From Chinchilla lanigera (Eukaryota; Chordata; Mammalia; Rodentia; Chinchillidae): a stretch of 64,000 nucleotides of DNA. Position numbers and translations under genes: made by a program. Shown here piece after piece: positions 41,295 to 52,522 of this stretch. A model generated the notes under the pieces. The model was not told the DNA's origin, searched no databases, and worked only from the letters and a program-made list of their open reading frames with translations. Position 1 is the first letter of the stretch, and every line of letters begins with the position of its first letter. Location: contig NW_004955438.1 of assembly GCF_000276665.1 (NCBI RefSeq), positions 11,318,540-11,382,539 of the forward strand, read 5' to 3'.

Positions 41295-42060
41295 GTACCA
41301 GGTTGCTGTGCTGATATGACAAATTATCATAAATTTAATATCTTACTGATACCACAAATTTATTATTTCAGTTCTGTAGAGTGGAATCTGGTTACAATAT
41401 GACTTCAGTGGGTCCTCTGCTTACCATGTGACAAGGCCAAAAGTCAAGGCCTCAACATGGCATTCTTTTCTGATTCTCTGAAAATGAATCAGTTTCCAAG
41501 TTCATTCAGAATGTTAACTAAACTTAGTTTCTTGTGGCTAAAGGACTGAAGACCTTGTTCCCCCATGGGCTGTCTGATGGGAATCTCTTTACATATTCCT
41601 TCCAGCCTGAGCCACTGGTGGTACATGCACGACTATCCCAAGCTGCCCGATGGGACAGTCATGTATGTACCACTGGCGGTTCAAGCCAGCAAAATGTAAC
41701 ATGTTCAAATCAGGGCCACCAGGCAGCGAGACATATAAATTATGGCCTCCTTGTAAATATTAAATACTAAGGTCACTTACACGCCCCTCCACACTGTCAC
41801 CTCCATCTTCGAATGAACAATACCACCAATAGTAATTCTCAAGCTCTGGATCTTTATGATTTCTGTTGCAGCTAAGAAATTCTCTGCTTTTACTGGCTTG
41901 GATTATTAGATTGGTCCCATTTAGATAATTCAAGATATTCTTGCTATCTTGAAGTCCTTAACTACTGCAAAGTCACTTTTGCTATGTTTAACATAACAAA
42001 TTCAGTTCTATAGATTAGAATATAGATATCTTTGGAGCCAATCTATTATGAAGAATCAGA
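41295..42060 (-). mobile_element. Old LTR-like repeat (probably ERVL/MaLR class)
   Basis: CTGTGCTGATATGACAAATT, ATTTATTATTTCAGTTCTGT, CATGTGACAAGGCCAAAAG, TTAACATAACAAATTC and TAGATATCTTTGGAGCC recall a widespread mammalian LTR read in antisense. Ends and family are uncertain. It contains a long imperfect hairpin at 41612-41679. Confidence 0.5.
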
Positions 42061-42385
42061 TACTGAGTCCACTACTAGATCTACATATTCCATTTTCATA
42101 CAGCTATTTCTTTGCTGAGAACATGTAGCATTCAATTAATTTAATTAGTCTGAAGAGCATTCTCTTTTATTTCATGGCACACAGTTAAAACTGCTTTAAA
42201 TTTTTTGATAAATACAATATGCAGGTCATCTTGGGATTGAAGATTGTCTTTTCCAAGTTGTTGAGATTTTCCTAATTCTTTAAAATGCTAATTTTATATC
42301 CTGGACATTTTGATATGGATTTATTAATGCAGAGCCTGCCAAAAATTGTATATACACTTCAGAAAAAGAAAAATAGTATGATGTC

Positions 42386-42486
42386 TTTTTTTTTTTTTTT
42401 TGGTTTTTCTCCGTTACCGGGAACCGAACTCACGACCTTGCGCTTGCCAGGCAGGCGCTTTTGCCGCTGAGCTAATCCCCAGCCCC
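42386..42486 (-). mobile_element. ID-type SINE
   Basis: T run, GGTTTTTCTCCGTTACCGGG, AACCGAACTCACGACCTTGC, GGCAGGCGCTTTTGCCGCTG, AGCTAATCCCCAGCCCC. Little diverged from the other young copies. Confidence 0.95.
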
Positions 42487-42744
42487 TAAAAAATTATTTT
42501 AAAGGGGAAAAAATACAAAAACAAAATAACAACAACAGAGACAAAAAACAACACAAGAAATAAAAACAATACAGAATTTCAAAATAAGATGATAGGAAAT
42601 TAACAATGGTTGTTATATTACATATTGTTATCTTCAACGAAGTTGGTCAGATTACCAGAAGAATGCAAGATTGATCAAACAATTAAACATCAATTGTTCT
42701 TTTCAAGAAATCACTAGAAATCAGTGATACAATAATCTTGGTTA

Positions 42745-42746
<2 letters not shown>

Positions 42747-42782
<36 letters not shown>
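42747..42782. repeat. (GT)n microsatellite
   Basis: About 17-18 uninterrupted GT repeats. Confidence 0.97.
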
Positions 42783-42784
<2 letters not shown>

Positions 42785-43599
42785 TATTTCCCTTCCTTTT
42801 CTCCCATCCCAGTTATTCTTTCCTTTTTAAAAACAGATAAACATAACAATGAAGCTGAGATTCAAAACCAGTTATTAAGACAGCTACAACAGTTAATATA
42901 TTGTGTACTGTCGTCTTCCTAGTAGTTATTCAGAGTCAAAGATACATACATGTTATCTTGTCTATATAATATTAGCACCAGACTTTCTTTTTAATGAACT
43001 AAGAGATTTTAGCTGTATAACAATTTTAACTGTCTTGTATATACATATATTTTTCTCCTTTTTCCATTTCTTCATTTCCCCTTTCCCTGTCACAGTTTGT
43101 CTTTTTTCGCATGGTTTTTTTTTGAATAGTTGATATTTTTATGTTTGGTTGGCTGTTTTAGCAGGCAAGTAATGGAATTAGGCTTAGCACACATGTCCAA
43201 AGCCTCCTTCTGTATTTCTAATGTTAAGTTTTCAAATCCTTTTCAGTACTATCCACATATATACACCACAGGAACAAATTTGAAACCTGGATGACTGCAG
43301 TTCTCAAAGCCAGGTAGTTTCATGAATGTGCCGCTTAGGAGTGAGTCAGGGACATCAAATAGAGCCTTATTCGAGAGCCTCGTCTTGAGCTCCATGGCCT
43401 CTGTAAGTTTTGCTCATGCTCTCTAGTTCTCAAGGGAATCTTTGCATTGTACTATAGCTAGAACTCCAGGATATGAGCATTCACAGACTATTACGCACTT
43501 CCCATAAGGGAATGCACCTCTGGGCAAAAGAGCATTTTGACTGTTTCTACCCCTGGTTGTTAGTCATTGAACAATTGCATCACAAGGGTTCTTGAAATA

Positions 43600-43745
43600 T
43601 TCTAGACACAATTCTTTTCTCAAATACATGTTTTACATATGTGTCTCCCCGTTTATGGACTGTCTTTTCATTCTCTTGATGGTATCTTTGAAGATATTTT
43701 AATTTTTTAGTATGTTTTATTTTGAGTTAACTTTAGACTTAAAAA
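43600..43745 (-). mobile_element. L1 3'-region fragment
   Basis: GTTTATGGACTGTCTTTTCA, TTCTCTTGATGGTATCTTTG: typical reversed L1 sequence. Confidence 0.7.
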
Positions 43746-43769
43746 ATGTTACAAAAATGATACCAAAAA

Positions 43770-43895
43770 CTTTTTTTTTCTTTTGAGATGCAGTCTCTAT
43801 TTCCTAGCCTCATCTCCAACTTGTAAACTCCAGTGATCCTCCTACTGTAGCCTCTTGAGTAGCTGGGGCTACAGGCATACAATACCACCCTTGAT
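43770..43895 (-). mobile_element. B1-like SINE
   Basis: TTTTGAGATGCAGTCTCTAT, CCAGTGATCCTCCTACTG, GGGGCTACAGGCATACAAT; antisense B1. Confidence 0.85.
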
Positions 43896-45249
43896 GAGTC
43901 AGGTTTTACATCTCTCATCTCACTCTCCCAGTGAAACGCTTCCTCCTCCACAACTAGTCACTTTTTTTCCTTTTCTTTTTGCCTCCCCCCTCCCCTCCTT
44001 TTCTTCTCTTCATCTTCCCTCCCCTCCCCTTTCCTTTCCTGCACCAGAGTGCTAACTGGAACCTCTGGGACAAGACTAAAGACTGCAGGGGCATTTAGTG
44101 AATGGAACAGCACCAGCCCACCCATGACCAATGGATAGAGGGACACAGGGACTTAAACAGCTTTGTGTTGTGGGACTGAGCAGCCTGGAGCTGTCCCTAC
44201 ACCAGTGCCAGGAGCAGAAAGTCACCCCACAGCACCTCACCCCACCTTGCCCGGTAACAAGACATTACAGACTACAGTGGAGGTGGGCACAGTGGCACCA
44301 GAGACACCAGGAAAAGCACGCAGTGGAACAGCATGACCCCTCTCCTACCAGTAGTTTGAGGGATGTAAGCAGCACTGTGCCTGGCATAGCAATGAATGGG
44401 AGGTTAGCACTGGCCCCCTCAGGAGAGAAGTAAGAACTGGGACTGAGGAGCCTGGGATGGCATCTGTGTAGGAGCAGAGGTTCACCCCACATCACAGCAC
44501 TCTACCCCACCTGCAGTAAGAAGCCTGGGAGGACAGTGAGAGGAAGTGGGAGGACTGTGGGAGGACATTGGGAGGCAAGTGCAAGGACCAGGAGGAGCCA
44601 ACTATGCATGGGTCTGGGAGCAGCCTCCATCTCTGTCTGAGGGCAGCACAGCAACTGGGAGACAGATGGACAGAAACAGGGAAAGGAGTAGGAGGGCCAC
44701 TAAAGGACACATAGAAAGTACTGGCGAAAACTTTGGCTCCAGCTCCCCACATCTGGAGGCCAAGATCAACCTCACATCCAGCACAGACTCTACTGCAGGC
44801 TCGGCAGGGATACTCAGTAGTTTTGGCCTCTGGGTGTACACCAGAGGAATTTTATTTTTTATTATATTTTATTTTTCTTCTGTCTTCAATGGTTTGTTTC
44901 ATTTTCCTTTTTAAAAGGTATTTTACCTATATTTTGTTCTAATCTATTCATTTTCTTTCTCCTCTTTCCTCAATTATCTATCTTAATTTAATCATATTTT
45001 CATGAGTGAACACTCTATAATCTTTGTGGTTAGCTACGATAATCCTTTGCTTATTCCTTCATTTTTTCTGCCCACTTCTCTAGTTTCCCAAAGCTTGCAT
45101 CAACATCCTTTGTCTTCCATCCTTGCTTTTACTAAATTTTTCTTCATTTATCTTGGATTTATTTACTATCCCTCTTAAATTTCTCCACTACAGGGTAAAA
45201 TCACTCTACCATGCGGGAACACTCTGCAATACAAGCTCCCAATTTCTTT

Positions 45250-45357
45250 TTTTTTCTTTTTTTTTGGTTTTTTTTTTCTCCGGTACCGGGAACCGAACTC
45301 ACGACCTTGCGTTTGCCAGGCAGGCGCTTTTGCCGCTGAGCTAAATCCCCAGTCCCC
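45250..45357 (-). mobile_element. Young ID-type SINE with 17-bp TSD
   Basis: T-rich tail, CTCCGGTACCGGGAACCGAA, CGTTTGCCAGGCAGGCGC, GCTGAGCTAAATCCCCAG. A perfect 17-bp duplication, AAGCTCCCAATTTCTTT, lies at 45233-45249 and 45358-45374. Confidence 0.97.
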
Positions 45358-45608
45358 AAGCTCCCAATTTCTTTGGGCTCTGTTATATAACTGTAGGTCT
45401 TGCTCCTATGATTAAAGGTACCAAATTAATACTTACCATAGTTTGTCAGTTTCTAAGCTGTGCTTGATGCTATGGCTATTGCTAACTGTACTACTTTAGA
45501 TAGGATGTCATGTGTGTTGTAATTAGTTGTTAGCCCACTGTAAGACAATAATGGGAAAGTCTGGGGTAATAACCATCACCACAGTCACGTACCAAAGGAC
45601 TGGGGACT

Positions 45609-45724
45609 GGGGCTGAGGATTTAGCTCAGCGGCACAATGCCTGCCTGGCAAGCGCAAGGTCCTGAGTTCGATTCCCAGTACTGGAAAAAAACCAAAAAAC
45701 CAAAAAACAAAACAAAACAAAAAA
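45609..45724 (+). mobile_element. Young ID-type SINE with 18-bp TSD
   Basis: GGGGCTGAGGATTTAGCTCA, TGGCAAGCGCAAGGTCCTGA, GTTCGATTCCCAGTACTGG and an A-rich tail punctuated by CC. A perfect 18-bp duplication, ACCAAAGGACTGGGGACT, lies at 45591-45608 and 45725-45742. Confidence 0.97.
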
Positions 45725-45899
45725 ACCAAAGGACTGGGGACTAAGCCAAATAAATACCAATATCCTACCCTTAATAAGTTGAGAAAGTAGGATCCTGGAA
45801 CAGACACAAGAACGTGCTACACATAGAAGACATCCCTGAAGAACAGACATTTCCTAGGGAGGTCGTGATACTAGAGATAAAGCTATTATAAAAACTTAT

Positions 45900-46940
45900 A
45901 AGAATCAACATAGAAAACAAAATAAAAATTTAAAAATAGAAAATGACAAAATGCAGAAGCAAAATACAACTCCAAACCTCCAGCACACCCAGAACAAGTC
46001 CAGAAGTCAACAAGATACAGGAAAATGGAAGACTCACAGCTAAAATTTCTGAAATGATAGCAGCAGAAGTAAAGAAACAAATTCATGAGACTATAGGGGA
46101 AATCAGATCAAAAATAATCTCTCAGGGAAAAAAAAGAGATGACAATTATAATGAAGGACTTGCTCACAAATCTAGATTAGACATAGATAAAATAGATGGA
46201 ATAGGAAAATGATAGAAACCATGAATGCCCAACACAGGAAAGAAATGGAATGCATAAAACAGATTCAACAGAAATTCAGGAGATTAAAAATTCCATTGAA
46301 AGCTTGCAAAACCACATGAACAAAAGTGAAGATAGATTAGCAGACTGAGAAGACAGGATCTTGGCTAGCAATCACAAACGAAAAGATCTCTTAAAAATAA
46401 GGGGCTAGGAAAAAACAATTCAACAGCTGAAAGATGATGCAAAGTACAACAACATAAGATTGACTGGTATCAATGAAAAAAGCAGGAGACAGCACAAATG
46501 ACATAAAGACTATTTGCAGAAGTAATGGCAGAAAACTTCCCATGCATGAAAAAGGAATCTGATATACAGTAAGTGAGGCATACAGAATTACAATTAGCCA
46601 TGAACAAAATAAATCTATACCAAGGCATGTAATAATCAAGATCCCAGAAATTCAGCACAAGAACAGAATATTAAAAACAGAGAAAAGAAACAGATCACCT
46701 ATAAAAGAAAATCCATCAGAATCACAGCAGACTTCTCAACACAAATCCTGAAGTCAAAAAGAACTTGAAGTACTTGAAATTCTGAAAGAAAACCACTTCC
46801 AACCCCTATTGATATACCCTGCAAAACTGTCTTTCAAAATAAATAAAAAAAAATAAGATCCTTCCATGACAAAGAACAACTGAAGATATTCATGATCACC
46901 AAGCCAACTCTACAAAGTGTACTGAAAGATATTAAATGAC
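45900..46940 (+). pseudogene. L1 ORF1 remnant
   Basis: ORF1 is the RNA-binding chaperone of LINE-1. Fragments of its coiled-coil and RNA-recognition parts can be read in shifting frames: IQEIKNSIESLQNHMNKSED near 46262, an AENFPCMKKESD segment near 46530, and an ITYKRKSIRITADFSTQIL-type C-terminal segment near 46690. In-frame stops and frameshifts are frequent, so no protein can be made. Confidence 0.8.
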
Positions 46941-47003
46941 CACAATTCCAAGAACACCAGTAGAAAGAAAGCACCAGGCAGGCAAGCAAATAAACAGAGG
47001 GGA

Positions 47004-50000
47004 ATGACAGGGAACTTACAGCATGAAAATAATATGGCAAGGATAAGCCAATATACATCAGTTATAACCATCAATTTAAATGGTCTCAATTCACCAATCA
47101 AAAAAAAAAAAAAAAAAAAAAAACCAGACTGGCAGAGTGGATCAAGAAACAAGATCCAACAATATGCTGTATACAAGAAAAACAACTCAAAAAGAAATTC
47201 ACAAACTGAAAGTCAAAGGATAGAAAACAATATTCCATGTGACAGGAGCCCATAAAAAAGCAGTGGTAGCTATTCTATTTGCAAACAATGTGAACTTTAA
47301 ACCAAGAATGATCAAAAGAGATAAAGAAGGTCACTATATACTTGTTAAGGAAAAACTTCAGGAAGAAGACATAACAATCATAAATATGTATGCACCAAAT
47401 ACAGGAGCACCTAACTGTATGAAACAAATATTAATGGACATGAAAAATCAAATAAGCACTAACACAATCTTAATGGGGAAACTTAATATGCCACTGTCAC
47501 AAATAGATAGATCAACCAGACAAAAAGTCAGCAAAGAAATACCACAACTGAACTAAACCTGTTAAAAAATGCACTTAGTAGATGTTTACAGTGTTCCCCC
47601 CAACATCAGAGTACACATTCTTCTCAGCTATACATAGGACATTCTCTAAAATTAAACCACATATTACTCCATAGAACATGCTTAAGGAAATGCAAAGGAA
47701 CTGAAATTATCCCATGCATATTATTAGACCATAGTGCAATGAAATAGGAAATCAATGGCAAAAGGAAACTCCATAAAAACTCCAAAAACTCCCTGAACAC
47801 ATGGAAATTAAATCACATCTTCTGAACAATCAATGGATTAAGGATGAAATTAAAGAAGAAATTAAATAATATCTACAATTAAATGAAAATGCTAATCAAC
47901 ATACTGGAACTTATGGGATACAACGAAAGCAGTCCTAAGAGGGAAAATTATTTTGGTGAATTCTCATATCAGGAAAACAGAACAAGCTCAAATAAACAAC
48001 CTAATGTTGCACCTCAAGCTTCTTGAAAAAGAGCAAGTCAAGCCCAAAGCCCATACAAGGGAGGAAATTGTAAAGATCACAGCAGAAATTAATGCAATTG
48101 AAACTAAGAAAACAATACAAAGAATACAATAGCAAAGAGTTGATTCTTTGGAAGATTAAATAAAATCGATAAGCCCTTACCCAACTTTATCAAAAAAAAG
48201 AAAGATTCAAATTCATGCAGTTAGGAATGAAAGGCTGAAATCACTACAGATCCTATGAAAATTCAGAAGATCATTAATATTTACTTTGAGAATCTTTAAT
48301 AAGATGGAAAAACAAGAAATGGACAGATTCCTAGATATGTACAAATTATCAAAGTTGAATAAAAGATATAAAAATTCTAAGTAACCCAGTATCAGTTAAT
48401 GAAATTGAAAATATAATTAAAAACTTACCAACAAAGAAAAGCCCAGGTCCTGATGGATTCACTGCTGAATTCTACAAGAAATTTAGAGATGAACCAATGT
48501 GATTACCCCTGAAAATTTTTAAGGAAATTGAAAGGGAAGCAATATGCCCTAACTCATTCCTAGAAGCAAGTATCACCCTGATACCCAAACAAGAGAAAGG
48601 CCAACCAAAAAAGAGAACCACAGGCCTAACTCCCTAAAGAACATATATGCAAGAATTCTCAATAAGATACTAGCAAACAGAATGCAGCAAATCATCAAGA
48701 GGATTATACACCATGACCAACTGGGATTCATCCTAGGAATGCAGAGAGGGCTCAACATATGCAAATCATTAAATGTAATATACCATATCAACACAGCCAA
48801 AGACAAAAGTCACATAATCTCAACAGATGCAGAAAAAGCTTTTGACAAAGTCCAATACCCTTTCATGATAAAAACTCTACATAAAATTGAAATAATGGTC
48901 TTTATCTAAATCTGATAAAGGCCATCTATGACAAACCAATAGCCAACATTATACTAAATGGTCAAAAACTGAAAGCTTTCACTCTAAAATCAGTGACAAG
49001 GATGTCCACTCTTACCACTTCTATTTGATATAGCTCTGGAAACATTAGCCAGAGCAATTAGCAAGAGAGAGAGAAATAAAAGGAGTACAGGAAAGGAAAA
49101 AGTCAAATTATCATCATTTGCAGATGACATGATACTTTACATAGACAATTCCAAAAACTCTACCAAAAGACTTAGATTTAATAGATTTAATAACCAAATT
49201 TAGTCATGTAGCTGTATACAAAGTCAACACTCAAAAATCAATAGCATTCCTGTACACAAATAAACTAACTGAGGGAGAAAGTAGGGAAACACTTTTCACA
49301 ATAACATTGAAAAAATAAAATGATTAGTAATCAATCTAACAAAGTAAAAGATCTCTACGTTGAAAACTACAGTATTCTGAAAAAGGAGATCAAAGAGGAT
49401 AACAGAAAATGAAAAGATATTCCTTGCTCATGGATAGGAAGAACCACTACAGTGAAAATGGCCATACTCCCAAAACTGTTATACAGATTTAAGTCAATCC
49501 CAATCAAAATACCACTAGCATACCTCACAGAACTAGATCAAATGTTCCTAAAATCATTTAGAACCAGAAGAGACCTCGAATAGCAAAAGCAATCCTGGGC
49601 AACAAAGGCAAGTCAGGGGGGCATCACAATCCCTGGCTTGAAATTATACTACAAAGCTATTGTGATAAAATCAGCGTTGTACTGGCACAAAACAGACCTG
49701 AGGATCAGTGGAACAGAATAGAAGATGCACACACAACTACAAACACATTCAATCCGTTATCTTTGACAGGGACGTAAACACCTTCACTGAAAGACAGCCT
49801 CCTTAATAAATGGTCCTGGAAAAACTGGCTTTCCACCTGCCAAAGACTAAAACTAGACCTGTATCTATCACCATGCACTAAAGTCAAAATGGATTAAAGA
49901 TCTAAATATTAAAACAGAAACACTAAATCTCCTGGAAGAGAAAACGGGTAGAACACTTGAAGACATAGGTGTAGGCAGAGACTTCATGAACAAATCCCGG

Positions 50001-50428
50001 ATTGCATGGGAAATACTTCAAAGACTCAACAACTGGGATCTTATCTTATTAAAAAGCTTTTGCACAGCAAAAGAAATCACCCACAGAATGAAAACACAAC
50101 CCACAGAGCAGGAAAATATTTTAGCACTTGCTCCTCAGATAAAGGACTAATATCTAGAATATATAAAGAACTGAAAAAAAAAATCAGATCCCCTAAATTC
50201 AAAGACCCAATCTAAAAATCAGTTATCTGAGAAGAATACAGGTTTCTCAGATGAGTAAGTACAAATGGCAAATAAGTATATGAAAAAAAAGTTCAACATC
50301 ACTGATCATTTGAGAGATACAAATTAAGATAACATTGGAATTCTATCTCACTCCAAAAAGAATAGCTATTATAAAAAAAATCAACCAGTAACAAATGCTG
50401 GCAGGGCTGTGTGGAAAAGGTAACACTT
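47004..50428 (+). pseudogene. L1 ORF2 remnant, lacking its 3' end
   Basis: ORF2 is the L1 endonuclease/reverse transcriptase. The opening TSVITINLNGLNSPIKKK (47060-47113) is followed by a run of about 26 A. An endonuclease stretch at 47239-47556 (ITIINMYAPNTGAP) has GKLN where the family normally has GDFN, losing a catalytic Asp. The RT motifs DAEKAFD (48826-48846) and FADDM (49117-49131) survive, but the frame is broken many times. Sequence identity stops near 50428 inside the Cys-rich C-terminal segment. There is no ORF2 end, 3' UTR or poly(A). Confidence 0.9.
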
Positions 50429-50429
50429 G

Positions 50430-52150
50430 TTCCTTCTGTCTTTATCCTTACATTATCCTGTCAAGATACTCTTTTTCAGTTATTTTGGTTTGTTGCTCGC
50501 TACAAAACTTAAGAGCAGAGGAAAGACAACTTATGGAATTGCAGATGGAATTTGATCTTTACGTTTTATTTACGGTTATTTTTGCAGTTTTGGGATTCCC
50601 TACTTAAGTAATACTGAAGCTATGGTTTCATGGAATGATTTTTTGTCAGGAAGAAATGTGGGGAAAATACTCCATACATACCCAGCACTGTTTTCAGTTA
50701 CAAGAAGTCTAAAAGTTATTTTAATAAGGTTCAATTTATAATTTTACTTTTTATTATTCATGCTGTGTATCCTACTTTCTACACTTTTTCTAAAATGTTT
50801 TATAATTTTAGCTTTCACATTTAAGATATATGACATAATTTGAGTTAAATTTTGTATATTATGAAGTTATCAGTTGGGGCTGATTTTTCCCCCATAATAT
50901 TCAGAAAACATTATTTTTAAGAAAGACTATCTTTTAAACATACTTTATATGCTTACAGGGATCACTAAACAGAACAAAAATACTGATAATAGGCAAATGC
51001 GGGAATTTCTGGAGTAGGCAAAAAGTATGGGATCTAGTGCATGAGTGGAAGGATTAATATGCAGTAGGAGATGGATGTGTTGTTGCTCATGTGTAGGTGG
51101 AATCTGAAAGTTCCCTTGTAATAGCTGCAATTTTCTTAATGAGACCAAAAATATGAGTGTTTTTTAAGTTGCTTCAAGGTCAACTTAATACAGTTAAGCT
51201 CTATTCACACAATGCCTAATATACTGCTGAACGTATAGTTGAACTCAACAACACTTAGGAATTACTTTGGGAAAGAGAAAATAAAAAGTAACTATTTGAA
51301 TTATATACTGATTTTAGAACATGTAATAGGATGATTATACATCCATATTTGTTGATAACATCATTGAAGATATACAGAAAAAATAAATCTTTGAAAGTTA
51401 CTTTTCCTATTACCGAGTTAAGAAATTAGGTGTCCACACTGTCATCAAATCCCATAATTACATATTAAATTATTTAAAGCATTTAATCTCTTAATTTATC
51501 ACAACTATAAAGTAGTAATACATTAAACAAACATAAATGGGTTGTCATCTTTAGATTTCCATTCTTATATGTAACTGTTTTAATCAAATGTCCAAATTTA
51601 GACATTTTAAATGAGCATCTCCTGTTTTTAGACAATGCTATTAAACACTTAGAATTTTTTCTCTCAACCTTCAAACTCCCTCCAACATCCATGTTTGCCT
51701 TGCAGCTGGTAAGCTTGCCTTGTACTTACCAAGTAATATAAATGGAATTAAAGGACACATTTTATCCCTACCAAGTGCATTAATCTAACTGTAACTGTAT
51801 TGCCAGAGTCTGACTTTCCTCTTGTAAAATGGAAGAAATGTCTTTATTCCTTGAATTCTTTGCTTGTGTTTTGGGTCCCACTGCCTCTACTTTCAAGTAC
51901 TTTACTCCTAAAATTGTTTCATAGAATTACTGCTTCTTCATTAGTCAGTACAGTAGCCTGTAGATATACCAATTTTTAAAAAGAACTTCCCTGACCCTTC
52001 ATCAGTAACCCCTTTTCTAAGTATAACTTCTCAAAATGTTGTCCCAATATTTTCCCCACCCTTTATTGTCTCAACATACTCTAACAGACTTTCCTTCTTT
52101 CTCTCTGAGTTCATGTAAGGTCATGCGTAACTCTCAAATATAATGGTAAA
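50430..52150. other. Intron 1 segment, no gene recognised
   Basis: AT-rich, unique-looking sequence after the L1 break. No coding block, SINE or LTR was identified. Confidence 0.45.
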
Positions 52151-52522
52151 TTGTATATCCTTATTTTCCTCACTTTTCAGTAGTATTTGACTGACACAAC
52201 TGACCATTACTCTTTCCACCTCTCTAGGCTTTCTTAATGCTGTGATTACCCCCGTTCTTTACTCTCCTTTGTTAGGCCCTACCTCCCATGCCCAACATCT
52301 AACTGATAAAGTATCTAAAGAGCCTTGTCTTGCTGTCTTCCCTCCCCTTCCCTCTCCATGGCTTTAAATGCATAAACACAGTCATAACCTCCAAAACTTA
52401 CATTTCCAACCCAGAGCAATGGATCTACTATGAGCACCTCAAATTTAATAGGTTCAAGGGAAATTTGATTTCCTCCTCACCCTCCCAATTTGCTCTTCCT
52501 CAACTTAGTAAATTTTGTCATC
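52150..52522 (+). mobile_element. L2 LINE, 5' segment
   Basis: ACTGACCATTACTCTTTCCA, CTCCATGGCTTTAAATGC, CATTTCCAACCCAGAGC and TTTGCTCTTCCTCAACTTAG follow L2 ORF2 in order up to the point where an L1 begins. Confidence 0.75.

Larger units (their letters stand above)
43960..45900 (+). mobile_element. L1 5' UTR-like region (head of the large L1)
   Basis: A polypyrimidine tract (43961-44040) is followed by GC-richer sequence (44040-44830) with repeated AGCAGC, CAGCCTGGAG and CACCCCACATC words, then an AT-rich part leading into ORF1-like sequence. Continuity with the downstream L1 ORFs and the same orientation suggest a 5' UTR, although I do not recognise the subfamily. Two ID SINEs have inserted into it. 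Confidence 0.55.

Noticed and set aside
44546..44914. 122-codon open frame in GC-richer sequence
   Set aside because: Lies in the L1 5' region, no known domain, overlapped by open frames on the other strand.
48682..48909. Open frame with reverse transcriptase motif DAEKAFD, suggesting a live retrotransposon or a retron-like system
   Set aside because: It is a piece of L1 ORF2 with stops and frameshifts on both sides and a lost endonuclease residue; not functional.
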